A stretch of DNA of 64,000 nt from Locusta migratoria (lineage: Eukaryota > Arthropoda > Insecta > Orthoptera > Acrididae). The stretch covers positions 316,765,270 through 316,829,269 of the forward strand of contig CM048744.1 in NCBI GenBank assembly GCA_026315105.1, in the 5' to 3' direction. The first letter of the stretch is position 1. Each line of letters opens with the position of its first letter. A program made the translations under genes and the position numbers. The notes below the pieces were generated by a model. The model did not search any database, had not been told where the DNA came from, and saw nothing but the letters and a program-made list of their open reading frames with translations. Below are positions 1-10,949 of this stretch, in pieces.

Positions 1-301
1 TTAATGCTTAGAGCAGAATGATATCTTATGTGGTTCTTGAGATATCGGTACGTGAATGACGGCACGCAACTGTAATAGGTTCGAAAACGCTATTTCTGAT
101 TGTGAGGTAACGTATCTTGAGAAATAGGACAAAAGATCCAACTGCGTGCTTTGGCAAATCGACACTTCTATTCATGACAATTCGTCGAAATTTGTACGAT
201 ACGTTCTAATATAAAATACTATCCAAATTTTACTTACCATTGATTTCATGTTATATAAGCAGTACACTCTGATGTAACAAGAAAAAGACGGAAACCAGCT
301 G
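1..301. other. no feature recognised
   Basis: AT-rich sequence with no ORF, tRNA-like block or inverted repeat that I can support. Confidence 0.5.
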
Positions 302-1219
302 ATAAATGCTCCTGCCGGAGCACAGAAAAGGCAAATATGTTCTCTTACACAAAAGTGTGGAACTAGCTGCCTCAATCCTCATTCCGGCTTCCTCACCAAA
401 AATTTTGGCATGCGAACATATTCGCGCTTTTTTCGGCCGACAGAGGACAGTACAGAGACAGTGGAACAGGCATAGAGAGCCATATATGATGAAACAGAGA
501 AAGTGTCAGTTCAGGAGAAAGGCATATGCATGAAAACAGCAGTGTGAAACGAAACGAGATCTCGGAAGTCAGGAACAGTGGCAATAACGATGCAGATAGT
601 AGCAATTGGAGCAAAAGAGAAAACAGTGGGAAACCGATACGAATGGAGACCATACATAAAGAATGAGCGTGCGGCTCTCCAATACTATAGCAAGAAACAA
701 TTTGTCCAAATTTTCCCATCCCCAGTACCCGCGCGCTAAAGTTTTCCGGTCTACAGGTCAAACCCCAAGCAAACCATCCCAATGGACATATGTGTAAAGG
801 AGACAATCGTGATTGAAGACAATGAAAGCTGACTGTAAGTGAGAAAAAGAGGATACTGGCAACAGGACAGGAAGTGAATGGGACAACATCAGTGGGGTAG
901 AGAGACGATGAAAGTGGCAGAAACAGCGGTGAGGAATCGCGAGGGAAAGGGATGAAGATATTGAAAGTTTGACACAGACACAGAGACAGCAAACAAACGG
1001 ACAGAGACATATATAGACACTGACAGTGAGACGACAATTCTGACTACGACGGCTTAACTGGCCAAAAGTATTTACAAAGTTATGCGCTAAAAGTGCGCGA
1101 ATATGTTTGCATGCCAAAATGTTTGATGAGGAAGTCGGAATGAGGACTGAGGCAGCTAGTTCCACACTTATGTATCAGAGAACATATTCGCCTTTTCTGT
1201 GCTCCGGCAGGAGTATTTT
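302..1219. mobile_element. foldback (FB/MITE-like) element with ~130-bp inverted arms
   Basis: The left arm (about 302-434) and right arm (about 1084-1219) are inverted copies. Both contain GCTCCTGCCGGAGC at the outer end and a shared block ending at CATATTCGCGC on the inner side. The 650-bp interior is low-complexity AG-rich sequence on the plus strand with no transposase; long minus-strand ORFs here are composition artefacts. No target duplication was certain. It is most simply a non-autonomous foldback DNA element; its superfamily is unknown. Confidence 0.6.
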
Positions 1220-1690
1220 TTAGGTGGTATATTTCTTGTTTCTTCTTCTTGGGCGCTAGTTTAACCGTAGCCTCGCTGTACCTCGTCACGTGACCTAGTT
1301 CCTGGCACTGCCGCGTCACCACTTCGCCTTTCCAGGCATTTGCTATTGCGTTCTCTACAACGAAAACTAAAGAATTCGTTTCGGCAGTCGGCCGAGGGAG
1401 TCAAGATTGGTCAGAAGCACTTTCATTGCTTTTCGTAAGAACAGAATAATTGGTGCGTCCGAATTTCTTGCAACTTGGGATGTAATAGGAAAGTGCTTTA
1501 AATAGAACATAAAATTAGTACTGTGCATGCACGTTTTTCTCCTTTAAGATTGCAGACTAGGAATATTTCTTTTTTTATGATCTTTTACTTCAAAACCTTA
1601 GTGGCCGAAACCTAGGTAGATCTGAAAAGTAAAAACAAAAATTGCGATTGATTACTGACATTTCCTACAGATTTGTTCACATAAAATTCC
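1220..1690. other. unassigned AT-rich sequence
   Basis: No coding or structural signal recognised between the foldback element and the GC-rich block at 1720. Confidence 0.4.
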
Positions 1691-1767
1691 ACACACGTAA
1701 AAAAAAAAGTGGGGGGGCGGCAATTTAGCAGCTCGCACGGGGCGGCAGTTGGGCTTGCGCCGGCCCT
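1690..1767 (-). mobile_element. possible hAT-type terminus
   Basis: The block ends in GCGCCGGCCCTG preceded by a G/C-rich GGGGCGGCA tract. That resembles the end of hAT elements whose termini read CAGGGCCGGC. A similar terminus is seen at 28870. No partner end or target duplication was found, so this is a weak call. Confidence 0.25.
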
Positions 1768-2960
1768 GGGTTCGTGCTGTACTGTGTTGAGTTACTGTGA
1801 CAGTTTGAAATGTCAGCGTTAATTGAAAATGTCGCGAAGTGTGAAGTGCGTGCTGTAATAAGGTTTCTGACTGCAAAAACTGTACACCGATAGAACTCTA
1901 TCGGCAGCTTTGTGAAGTGTATTGGGGACAACATAATCACTGAAGGTGGAGTGCGTCAATGGGTCATACAATTTAAAAATGGTCGAACTAACGCTCACGA
2001 CGAAGAGCGAAGTGGAAGACCCAGCACACTGACAGCCGAACTGTCGTAAAAGTCGATACTGCGGTCCGTGAAAACCGTAATTTCACAATAACGGAACTCT
2101 CTATGAGGTTTCCACAAATTTCACGTAGTTCGATGCACGAAATCATTGTCGAAAAGCTTGGTTACCGCATGTTTTGTGCAAGATGGATGCCAAAAATCTT
2201 GACAGAGATTCACAAAAATCAGCGAATGGCTGCAGCGTTAACGTTTTTGGACGCTTACGAGAAGGAAGGCGACTCAGTACTCGATCGCATCGTTACTGGT
2301 GACGAAACATGGGTTAATCATGCGAACTGCGAGATAAAATTGCAGTCAATGCAGTGGGGGCAAACAAAATCCCCCCAAAAACCCAAGAAATGCATGCAGA
2401 CAATGTCGGCAAGGAAGGCGATGGCGACTGTCTTTTTGGGCAGAAAAGTTGTGATTTTTGTGGATTTCCTGGAAAGAGGCACTACAATAAACTCTCAAAG
2501 GTATTGCCAAACTCTGCAGAACCTCTGAAGAGCAATACAAAACAAACGCAGGGGAAAGTTGGGCTCAAAGATCTTGCTGATTCACGACAACGCCCTGGCC
2601 CATACGGCAAATGCCACTCGTGAAGTTCTCGAATCTTTTAAGTGGGAGTTGTTTTCTCATCCGCCGTACAATCTCGACCTGGCACCGAGCGACTTCCACT
2701 TACTCCCAGCAATGAAGAAGTGGTTGGCTATGCAGCGTTTTGATGACGACGCGCAGCTGCAAGAAGAGGTAACCACGTGGTTGAAGGCGCAGGCGGCCGA
2801 ATTTTATGACGAAGGAATTTCCGAGCACGTCCATCGATAAGTGCCTTAATTTAAATGGCGACTATGTAGAAAAGTAGTATTTAAGTGTGGCTTTCATCTA
2901 CATGTAATTTTAAAAAATCGCACTGACGTGTTTTACGGCCCACTTTAGATTTGTAGTTTT
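1768..2960 (+). mobile_element. decayed mariner element
   Basis: This stretch surrounds the mariner transposase relic at 1810-2840. The end positions are approximate because I could not pair terminal inverted repeats. The 3' flank after the transposase is AT-rich. It abuts the possible hAT terminus on its left. Confidence 0.6.
1810..2840 (+). pseudogene. mariner transposase, frameshifted
   Basis: Cut-and-paste transposase of the mariner family. The start at 1810 opens MSALIENVAKCEVRAVIRFL, matching the N-terminus of the second mariner in this window (20.4 kb). The frame is lost about 28 codons in and recovered near 2045-2103. Later segments show GDETWV (first catalytic Asp) around 2300 and, in the block at 2559-2840, HDNALAHT followed by LAPSDFHL. 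The spacing between the two Asp residues is 34, the D,D34D signature of mariner. Stops and frameshifts near 1890, 2050 and 2530 make it non-functional. Family identity is secure from the motifs; the subfamily was not assigned. Confidence 0.85.
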
Positions 2961-3046
2961 TGAAAACATTTTCGACCAAAATAATAATCTAAATAATAAA
3001 AAATTAATTAATAAGAATGCCTGAAACCCTTTTAGGAAAAAAAATT

Positions 3047-3117
3047 AGACATTGGCGGGTTCCGAACCACGTACCTCCAGTGGCACAGTCCAACGCTTTC
3101 CCCACTATGCTACAGCT
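3047..3117 (-). repeat. tRNA-like SINE head fragment
   Basis: Read on the minus strand it has a tRNA-like layout ending in a B-box-like GTGGTTCGGAACCC. It lacks a convincing acceptor stem, so it is taken as a SINE or tRNA relic and not a working tRNA gene. Confidence 0.35.
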
Positions 3118-3610
3118 GGATTCTTTAATTTCGTATTATTCATGGTCGTTGTTAACTGATGCTAATATGGCATTTGTAGACACTAGATTATCATATATCG
3201 TACGAAGGACGACGTCTTATGTTTATTCTTCAGTGCGCCATTGCTTTGAAATGACAACGTGCAAGTTACAATAAGAAAATCATCAAATATGCAACGCAAG
3301 ATGGCGTATGCCACAGAGTTCTGGGCGAGGCATGTCACGTGACGTCTGCGAACGGCTGGTTTTCGTTAAATCAATGGAAGGTGTCAAAACTCCGTTATTT
3401 TTTCAAATATCTCTCAAACGATACGAGATATGAAAAAAAACATAAGAGAGCAAAGGTGTAGAGAATTTTCTCCTCTACAAATTCGGTTATTCATTTTTCG
3501 TGTCAGATGAATGGTTAAGCCGTTATTTTCATTTAAATTTCGAGCTGTCAAAAGACGATTGCAAAGGCCCACGTTTAGTGTTTACTACCGTAACCTAAAG
3601 TGCACTCTAT
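3118..3610. other. unassigned sequence
   Basis: AT-rich with no recognised domain or repeat pair. Confidence 0.35.
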
Positions 3611-3625
3611 GCCTCCGAGTGCCTC

Positions 3626-4099
3626 TTGATGAATCGAAAGGGCCCACTCAGGAAACTAGAACTTAAAGAGAGGAAGATCCTGAGGAGAATATTAGGACCC
3701 ATAAGAGAGGAAGACGGTACTTACAGAATAAGGCACAATAACGAATTGTATGAACACCAGGAAGACATAGTCATATGTATGAGGAAAAGGCGACTGACCT
3801 TCTACGGGCACATGACTCTCCTGAATCTCTCAAGGCTAACCAAGAAGATCCTCACAGTGACAAGCAGGGGAAAGACGTCCAAAGCCAAGTGGTTCACCTC
3901 TATTAGATCAGACTTAGAGGAATTGCAGATCCCATTACAGATAACCGAGAACCAAAGTCAATACCGTCAGGCCATTCTACATGGAGTTTTCCCACCATCT
4001 CTCACAAGCGAGAAGTGTACAGGCACCAGCAGACCTAAATGGACGGATGAGAGGAAACAGGCTCACAGCCAGAAGATGAAGGCGTACTGGGTAATATAA
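3626..4099 (+). pseudogene. LINE reverse transcriptase, C-terminal fragment
   Basis: The 157-residue frame carries the C-terminal tail common to insect APE-type LINE polyproteins: a KERKILRRILGPIREEDG block, then a YRIRHNNELYE block, then RKRRLTFYGHM, which corresponds to the usual RRLRWAGHV motif. The palm domain with the FADD motif is absent, so it is 5'-truncated, as is typical of incomplete target-primed reverse transcription. The exact clade (RTE or Jockey-like) is not resolved. It sits alone between AT-rich stretches. Confidence 0.7.
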
Positions 4100-5266
4100 T
4101 GACACGGTTTCCTTTCCTCGATATTATCAGAGAACATTTTGTATTTTTATATTATTTCGGCATGTAAAAATAATTATCTCTGAATAGCAGAGTAATAATT
4201 TAAGAACATCACTTTCAAATTTTTTTTTAAGACAGAAGGTACTCTTGCTTTGTTCTTCGTAGCGATAGCATCTTGCAGACGGGAGCGGTACTTTATTATT
4301 TTTATGTGACCGCTGTTATGTACATTCAGGTAAATATATGTGCTGTGCGCGTATCTTAAATTTATAAATAAACCCCCACCTCTCACTTAAATTCGCACTT
4401 ATGAATTTTTATTAATAACTTTACCCTATCCTCCCTCCGCCCATAAAGTCTTTTTCAGCCGAGTTGCATCACCGCAACAATGGATGGCACAGTTTTTAGT
4501 TAATATTGAATGGTGATATTTCGTGTAGCCTGCCACTCTTGTTTCAAAATTTATTCCATAATATTATCATTTACCGGCAATAGAATCTGCAGTCGATTTT
4601 CTTGTGAATTTTTAGAAGCCCGATGTGTTTGACTTACGTAATATTCCTATCCGATTTATATCATGTCACTTATCTTACTTTACGGGTTTGCTACACGAGT
4701 CGTAGTTTGATATTGACGAACTGCCATCCACTGTCCGGCGAGTGGTTATCATATTAGGAAAATTTCATTTACAGCCAAATTTCAACCACCGACGGATCTT
4801 TTGTTAAAGGTAACCGCTCGTCGATTTTTTTTTTTTTTTTTTTTTGGTAATGTTCTGCCTGCAAAACACTCCACTCTTAATTAGCTTGCCATTTCATTTA
4901 AATGCATGTAATAATTTTTCCAAAATTTTGTACGTGTTGCATGCAAATCTACAGTTTTGTTCCAATCTTTATGAAATTTTGTACACGTAAGCTTCAATCC
5001 ATGAGGACGGTCGCCGTAAGTGTAAGAATCACATACGATATACAGTTCACGAGATATGATGTCATAAACAATGACAATAATTTTTTTCCAAAATTTTTTC
5101 CCCCCGTAATTTACTGATTGGGATCTTTCATAGCTTCCAACTTCAAACCTCTTCCTTCTGTAAATTTGTTAATCTCAAAAATTAATAGCCGGGCTGGAAC
5201 ATTATAGCAAAGAAAAAGCAGAAGACTCTAGCTGAGAGTTAAGACGAGCCTCGTGGTCCCTAGTAA
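4100..5266. other. AT-rich noncoding stretch
   Basis: Contains a poly-T run near 4829-4846 and the dispersed repeat copy at 4955-5080. No gene was recognised. Confidence 0.4.
4955..5080 (-). repeat. dispersed repeat, inverted relative to 21.9-22.6 kb copies
   Basis: The reverse complement reads CATTGTTTATGACATCATAT then a block matching the units at 22.24 and 22.42 kb (TATGTCGTA...GATTCTTAC pattern). It is an ancient unidentified family. Confidence 0.45.
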
Positions 5267-5522
5267 AGGGTATATTACACGGAGCGTATTTGGTCGCTAG
5301 TCGCTGGCGTCTGTTGTCGCTCGGCTTATGGGCGAATAGCGAATGAATACGCTGACGCAATGACACGCAGCGACTTCAGACGCTAGCGTCTTCGTAAAAA
5401 CAATTGAAACACGACGTAGCATGTGATATATTGTTTTGGAGGTTAGGTGATAACCAAACAGTTCTGCTTCCCAAGGTACGACATGGCCGCGAATAAATAT
5501 CAGTGATCCATTTTGTAATTAC

Positions 5523-5956
5523 TTTTAATATCTTTATTTACGTCGATGATCACAAATTTCTCGTCGTTTTGACGACCAGTGTCGGTCAGTGATGACCATG
5601 TTCAAGTCTACAGCAAATCGGAAACAGGACAAATTTAGTAATAGACTACGGTACCTTATAAAACATAAATAAGGCATTACAGTCATCAATATATAAAACT
5701 TGTTTAAGAATATTATACATCATACCTGTTGTTACATTCCTTAATGAAGATACACTTATGCTGTGATGATGCCATATGGCTATATTACATGTATTGATGA
5801 CTGTTAATACATTAATTATTTTTTCTAAGGTAGTCTAATACTAGATGTATCCTTCTGTTTCTGATTTGCTGTAGACTTGAAAATGGTCATCCTGACCGAA
5901 ACCGGTCGTCGAAACGAGAAATTTTGTGGTCATTGACGTAAATAAAGATATTAAAA
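5523..5956. repeat. 434-bp palindrome with PLE-tail/hammerhead-like core
   Basis: Left arm 5523-5628 and right arm 5855-5956 are inverted copies, and pairing continues inward in pieces (TAGACTAC, CAGTCATCAAT), so almost the whole unit can fold back. The right arm contains TGGTCATCCTGACCGAAACC (5884-5903): a short hairpin followed by GAAAC, in the manner of the tails of Penelope-like elements. The catalytic CTGANGA box is degraded to CTTGAAA. It is inserted in the larger inverted-repeat element. Confidence 0.6.
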
Positions 5957-6614
5957 GTTCTGTGTCCCGCCAAACAAAATATGAGGTGGAATTTTAATCA
6001 AATTTCTGAAAATTTATCGAAGTTTTCCAGTATTATGGGACATTAAAAATAACGATTATTTAAATTTTATTCTTGGCGAGATCGCCGTCCTCTGTTTCCT
6101 TATTTTATCCTCTACCATTTACAGTAATCTATCAAAATTTTCTTATGTGATCCTCATTTCATTTCTGTAGGCAGAAGGACCTTCGCACGATAATTCACCC
6201 AAAAGATTTGCAGAAGCACCATATTTATCCCTCCTCACAATCCACCTTCTAATCCATTTTCTTTTATTCTTTTCTATTTTTCCTTTTTGCTTTTGGTTCA
6301 TTAATTGTTCTTTCAAAACTGCTGCGAGAAACACAACGCCAGCCCAGCATTTACAATTTCTTTCGACATTTTGACTCGACCGGTGGGTACTTTTTTAGAC
6401 GCTCCCGTATATGACACGGGGCGACCGAAAACGCCAGCGACCAAAGACGCCAGCGACCAGCGTCTAGAGTAGCCCACCCTTCAACTTTAGACGCTCGCGT
6501 TTTGACAGGCGACTAGAGGCAGCTTAGGAGGGCACCCAAGATTTCCCGACCGCCCGATAGATGTCTCTACGGTTACGCTACCGTACTGGTATATCCTTGA
6601 CTCGATGCAGAACA

Positions 6615-7991
6615 GGGTGAAACAGTTTTCACACTACCTTTTGCAATCGTGACGTCACCCGTCAGCTTTCGACTATCGAGTTGTGAACGAGCCAGTGTGA
6701 GATGTGTGCCTTTCGATTACTTGTTTACTTGAGATAAAGCTAAATAATTATAAATAGGCGTATTCTGTGATCAGCCAGTTCGCTATACTAGTTTACTGTT
6801 GAGAAAATACACCATAGGGCAATAGAAAAGTGTATAAAGGAAGGTGAAGACTTTTTTTTTAACTGGTACAGGCAATTGTAAATTATAGTAATTTAAGGGG
6901 ATATTTGACTGGAATGTTATTTAAACGTGTTCCAGTAATGTCGTTCTCACTGTAAGTAGCATTTGTTCGTATTAGCACATTCATATCAGAAAAGCTCAAT
7001 GCTATTAATAATTACTAGTAAATTGGTAATTTCTACAACGAAGTATAAGCATATATGTGTTTCATAGATTGGTTACTACAGTGGTGTACGGGACATTTAA
7101 AAGCAGTAAGTAGGCTACCTACTACTCTTTTTAACACTAACTGATTATCGTTTACGGGCAAGCATTGTACACAACAAACAAAAATTTCTGATTAAAATGC
7201 AGGAATATTGCACGCGCTATACAATCACATTCTTAAATATCGACATCAATTTTTAAGCGAAAAAATAAAAATATGAAAACATCAAACAATACTTATAAGA
7301 GTATAAATAGCGCCTGTTTAATTTATTCGTTACGATGTGCCCGCTTACACTTTAATACCGTCGTAAACAACTGAACGTTTTGTCTTTCATTAAATCCTTC
7401 ATTAGAACTGACTTTTTCATTTAAAATATTATTTAATGAAAAATGCGTAATCAAATTACAATCTCATTCAAATAAACAGTTTGCTTCAGTCGTTTCTGTT
7501 ACAATGTTACGTAACACAAAACATTTTTTGGTTTCAGATATCCAACTTCGATTTTAGGAGGACACTCAATAGACAAAAATATTTAAGTCGTCATGAAACA
7601 TTTGAGATTTTCCATTAAAACGAAGTATAACAACAAAATAAAGGTAACTAAGACACATTTTTCATATAAACAATGCAATCGTCGACTGCAACATGTAATT
7701 CGCGTGACGAAAGTAGGTTAGCTTCCGATGTTAGCAGACGGGCGTTCTGTTAAAACATTCTTCTCGAGAAAGGTGACGTGACGGACAGTGTGAATGTCGC
7801 CATTAGAAATACATTGCGGAATGATCTGACGGACGGTGACGTGACGTGTGAATTGGCCTTTACACCGTCCTAAACATTAACTCGCAACAGCGATCGACAA
7901 ATCGATAGTCTGGTTTCAGGTCGCCTTTACAGTGCCGCTACGTCACAATGACGTCACGATTGCAAAAGGTAGTGTGAAAACTGTTTCACCC
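6615..7991. mobile_element. non-autonomous element with 43-bp perfect inverted ends
   Basis: Positions 6615-6657 and 7949-7991 are perfect 43-bp inverted repeats starting GGGTGAAACAGTTTTCACAC. A 9-bp direct repeat TGCAGAACA flanks both sides (6606-6614, 7992-8000). No transposase ORF occurs inside. A 9-bp duplication suggests Mutator-like insertion. An alternative reading puts the ends at CAGGGTG/CACCCTG with a 5-bp CAGAA duplication, so the superfamily is open. The interior near 7780-7850 has two GGTGACGTGACG repeats. It is clearly nested in the 5267-10027 element and hence younger. Confidence 0.8.
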
Positions 7992-8159
7992 TGCAGAACA
8001 CACCGTCGGTCATTCTGGCATAATATGTAAACTGTTTCGTGTTAAGGTTGCCTAGTTCCATTTCAAAGTGACACTGCATCACAAGGAGATTTATCTTGTT
8101 ATTACATATGAAATTGTACTGCAGCAATAAGATGTTGTAATGAATTTAATAGTAAAGCG

Positions 8160-8235
8160 TTGAAATGTTTATCGTCAACGTGGTGTAATGGATAGTGTTC
8201 TAGATTGTCAATAAAGGGGATCATAGTTCGTAACC
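8160..8235 (+). repeat. degenerate tRNA-like sequence
   Basis: TGGTGTAATGGATAG resembles a tRNA A-box region and TAGTTCGTAACC a B box, but the stems do not form well. It is probably an old SINE or tRNA relic. Confidence 0.25.
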
Positions 8236-9044
8236 GCACACTTCCTTTAATTTTTTTTTGAAATATTTTATTTAAACACATTCTAGGAGTTGCTTATTAA
8301 TGTAAGGCAAGTATGATTTGCAGTGTTCTACATTATTTATATTTCCTTGTGATTAGAAAATGAAGGACGCAAATATTTCGCCGTTTATTTCCCAATCTAT
8401 GATAATTTCACAGTGTGCCCTTAGGTAGGAACCCAATAGGACAGTTTCACGAGCGGCAACAATATTAATATTCTTCCTTACCACATATATTTGGCTGTCT
8501 GCTTCCGAAATACAGCGCTCTCAGAGTATTATCAGAGTGCACTCTAGATACTATTGTAGAGATTTATTGAAACAGCTGGCTTTCTTCACTAAGTCATGCT
8601 AGTACATTTTATTACTTATGTGCTCTCTGAACTATAAGCATACTGTTCACAAAACTAAGAGTGCGTGTGAACTTTATATTACAAGAAGTGAACACGATCT
8701 TCAAATATAGTATTTTATTAAAAATTCTAGCAGGAGACAATGAGGAACACGGTAAATTATTCAGGCAGAATAGTATAAAATAAACCTATAGTCTATATTA
8801 CATCAGTCGGTGGTGATATGGCTAAATTCAAAAAGCAAGAACCCCTTGTCTTCTATAAATCTATTCTTTAAAGGAGTTGATTAATAATCTGCGTTACTTC
8901 CTGTTTAAGTTTTAGCTTCACTATAAGAACTGACCATGTCACTCTCATGGGTAAATCACTTATTGGCTGTATACTTTTTCTGCGAATTAGAACGTAAGTT
9001 TTATGGTACAGACGTAGTGTGTTGGTGTTGGCAACCACATTACA
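8236..9044. other. AT-rich noncoding stretch
   Basis: No ORF, repeat pair or RNA gene recognised. Confidence 0.4.

Positions 9045-9046
<2 letters not shown>

Positions 9047-9122
<76 letters not shown>
9047..9122. repeat. compound (CT)n(AT)n microsatellite
   Basis: About 16 CT units are followed by about 22 AT units. The short ORF that runs through it is an artefact. Confidence 0.95.
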
Positions 9123-9128
<6 letters not shown>

Positions 9129-10129
9129 TATTTTGTGTTAGCCGTGAGATAAGTAATTAATACTGTTCCTGCTCTATGGCTGACAGGTTCTTGTAGATAA
9201 CCTTGTCCGGTTAGTAAATTGATTACCATCGTAAAGCGAAAATTTCATTGCCAACATTAACACACTAAGCCCTTGCAGCCCGTGAGTAAAGTGTAGCCCT
9301 TTTCATGCATCTGTTTACAAACAATTTAGTCAGTAAGCCGCATGACATTTACCTATGATTATTATAGCAATAATATGACACATTCTACATCCCAGTGATA
9401 CACTCCCGTCACGATTTCATAGACCTCGAAAATAAATAAATAAAATAAATCAGAACAGGCAGGGAATTATGAGGGCAGCTTAAATTGCTCCGAAAGCAGC
9501 AATAAAATTCGTATTCGCCTGCCTGACCACACTCTCGGAAATCGTCACATATCTGGAAAGAGAAACAAAAATTTATGGTAAGGAAGATCATGACTTTTCC
9601 TTCTATAGGCTACGTTTCACTAGAAGCTATTTTTTCGTACTTCGTTCTGAAATTAGATAGAAATGTAAAAACGTCGAATGTTGCAGAATATACTCGCATT
9701 ACTTTCATAAGAAAGAGGCAGAATGGGTTCAAACTGCCTGCATCGAGGCAATCAATGTTTACCCCAGAATGCAATTCTTTTGGCTCTCGCTAACTTGTGA
9801 TGCTATTGGTTGTTCTCATTTCGCACAGAGCTCTGGTAGCGTAACCGTAGAGACATCTATCGGGCGGTCGGGAAGTCTTGGGTGCCCTCCTAAGCTGCCT
9901 CTAGTCGCCTGTCGCGTTTTGGAGCAGCGACTTTGTTTGCTGCCCCTCTTTATACGGAGCGAATTTAGCAGCTGCGTCCAAATACGCCAGCGACTAGCGA
10001 CCAAATTCGCTCCGTGTAATATACCCTTAAGTCGAAACGAACTAAAAAAAATGGGGGGTGGCAAAAATGTCAATACTTTATTTATTTTTAATTCCAAAAT
10101 GTAATGTACTTCGTGGATAGCCCTCGTAT

Positions 10130-10670
10130 TTGTCACCTGCTTCTCATCTCACGAACACGGCGGGACTAGCTAGGGTGGCAGCGGCGAACAGCCGGCAGCG
10201 GAGGTACTTTTTCCATCAGAGGCGAGAGCCGCTAAATGGCTGGCGACTGGCGCGTGTAAGCGCATTTCTCAGCCCACTTGCCATAGCCGGCCGGTTGTTT
10301 TTTACGAGCTCGCGTGAAGCCGGCGGTAACAAATTGGGCCGCTCTCCTCTGGCTGCGACACAGCGCGACGGCGGGGACACAGGACAGACAGTGTGTGGCA
10401 GTGGCAGTGGCCGCCGACGCCCCCAGCGCTACTCGCCGGCCGCTCATCTGCATATCGGCCGACGCCTCTCGCAGTCTCGGGGGCGCCGCTCGACCACTGC
10501 CAGACTGCTCCGCAATAGCCCGGGGGAAATCTTTCAGCTCTAATTCCTTACTCTACTCCTATTTTTCTGGCGACAAATTCCAGCTACTGTGCAGTTCGGT
10601 GGAAAGGAGAGCTCAGTCTCTGGCCTGTGATGTTGCTGCAAATAGAGGAATGCATAGGAGGAGATGACTT
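10130..10670. other. GC- and CpG-rich island, no recognised gene
   Basis: Composition switches sharply from AT-rich to GC-rich with many CpG pairs, for example GCCGGCCGGTTG and GCCGCCGACGCCCCC. Overlapping ORFs on both strands have no recognisable domain and look compositional. It could be a promoter/first-exon island of a host gene or GC-rich transposon sequence; the sequence alone does not decide. Confidence 0.4.
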
Positions 10671-10949
10671 AATGCCACAGATTGAACAACCCTGTGATCA
10701 GCATACAAATAAAATTCCCTCCGGATATTTAAATCTACATATGTACCGCAGAAGGTAAAACCTGCGAAGTACGTACTTTTTAGTGCGTGTTTCGCTGCCT
10801 CTGCGCTGCGCTTCTCTTTGTTCCCTAGCGCAGTAGATTTTTCTATACACCAGAAATAGGAGATTTTTTAATGATGTAGAACGTGTCGGTTTAATGAAAG
10901 ACCTTTTATAGTTACTGATCCTGCAGTTGTTATTCTTTCACATTCACAC

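Larger units (their letters stand above)
6498..9920. repeat. internal inverted repeat pair (86 bp arms)
   Basis: 6498-6583 and 9835-9920 are inverted copies with only two or three differences; shared landmarks are GACAGGCGACTAGAGGCAGC and CTCTACGGTTACGCTACC. They lie inside the outer 44-bp ends and may be subterminal repeats of the same element or the end of a second copy. Confidence 0.7.
5267..10027. mobile_element. large inverted-repeat DNA element (Harbinger-like ends)
   Basis: The left end (5267-5310) and right end (9984-10027) are 44-bp inverted repeats differing at one base, both beginning AGGGTATATTACACGGAGCG or its one-base variant. The 3-bp duplication TAA lies directly outside both ends (5264-5266 and 10028-10030), which is the PIF/Harbinger habit. 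No Harbinger transposase was found inside. The 4.76-kb span includes later nested insertions (6615-7991 and probably 5523-5956) and a second inverted pair at 6498-6583/9835-9920. It could instead be two related elements end to end, since 6380-6480 also resembles a degraded terminus. Confidence 0.6.

Noticed and set aside
393..1165. 214- and 135-codon minus-strand ORFs
   Set aside because: Low-complexity Ser/Leu/Phe-rich translation of a purine-rich foldback interior; no domain.
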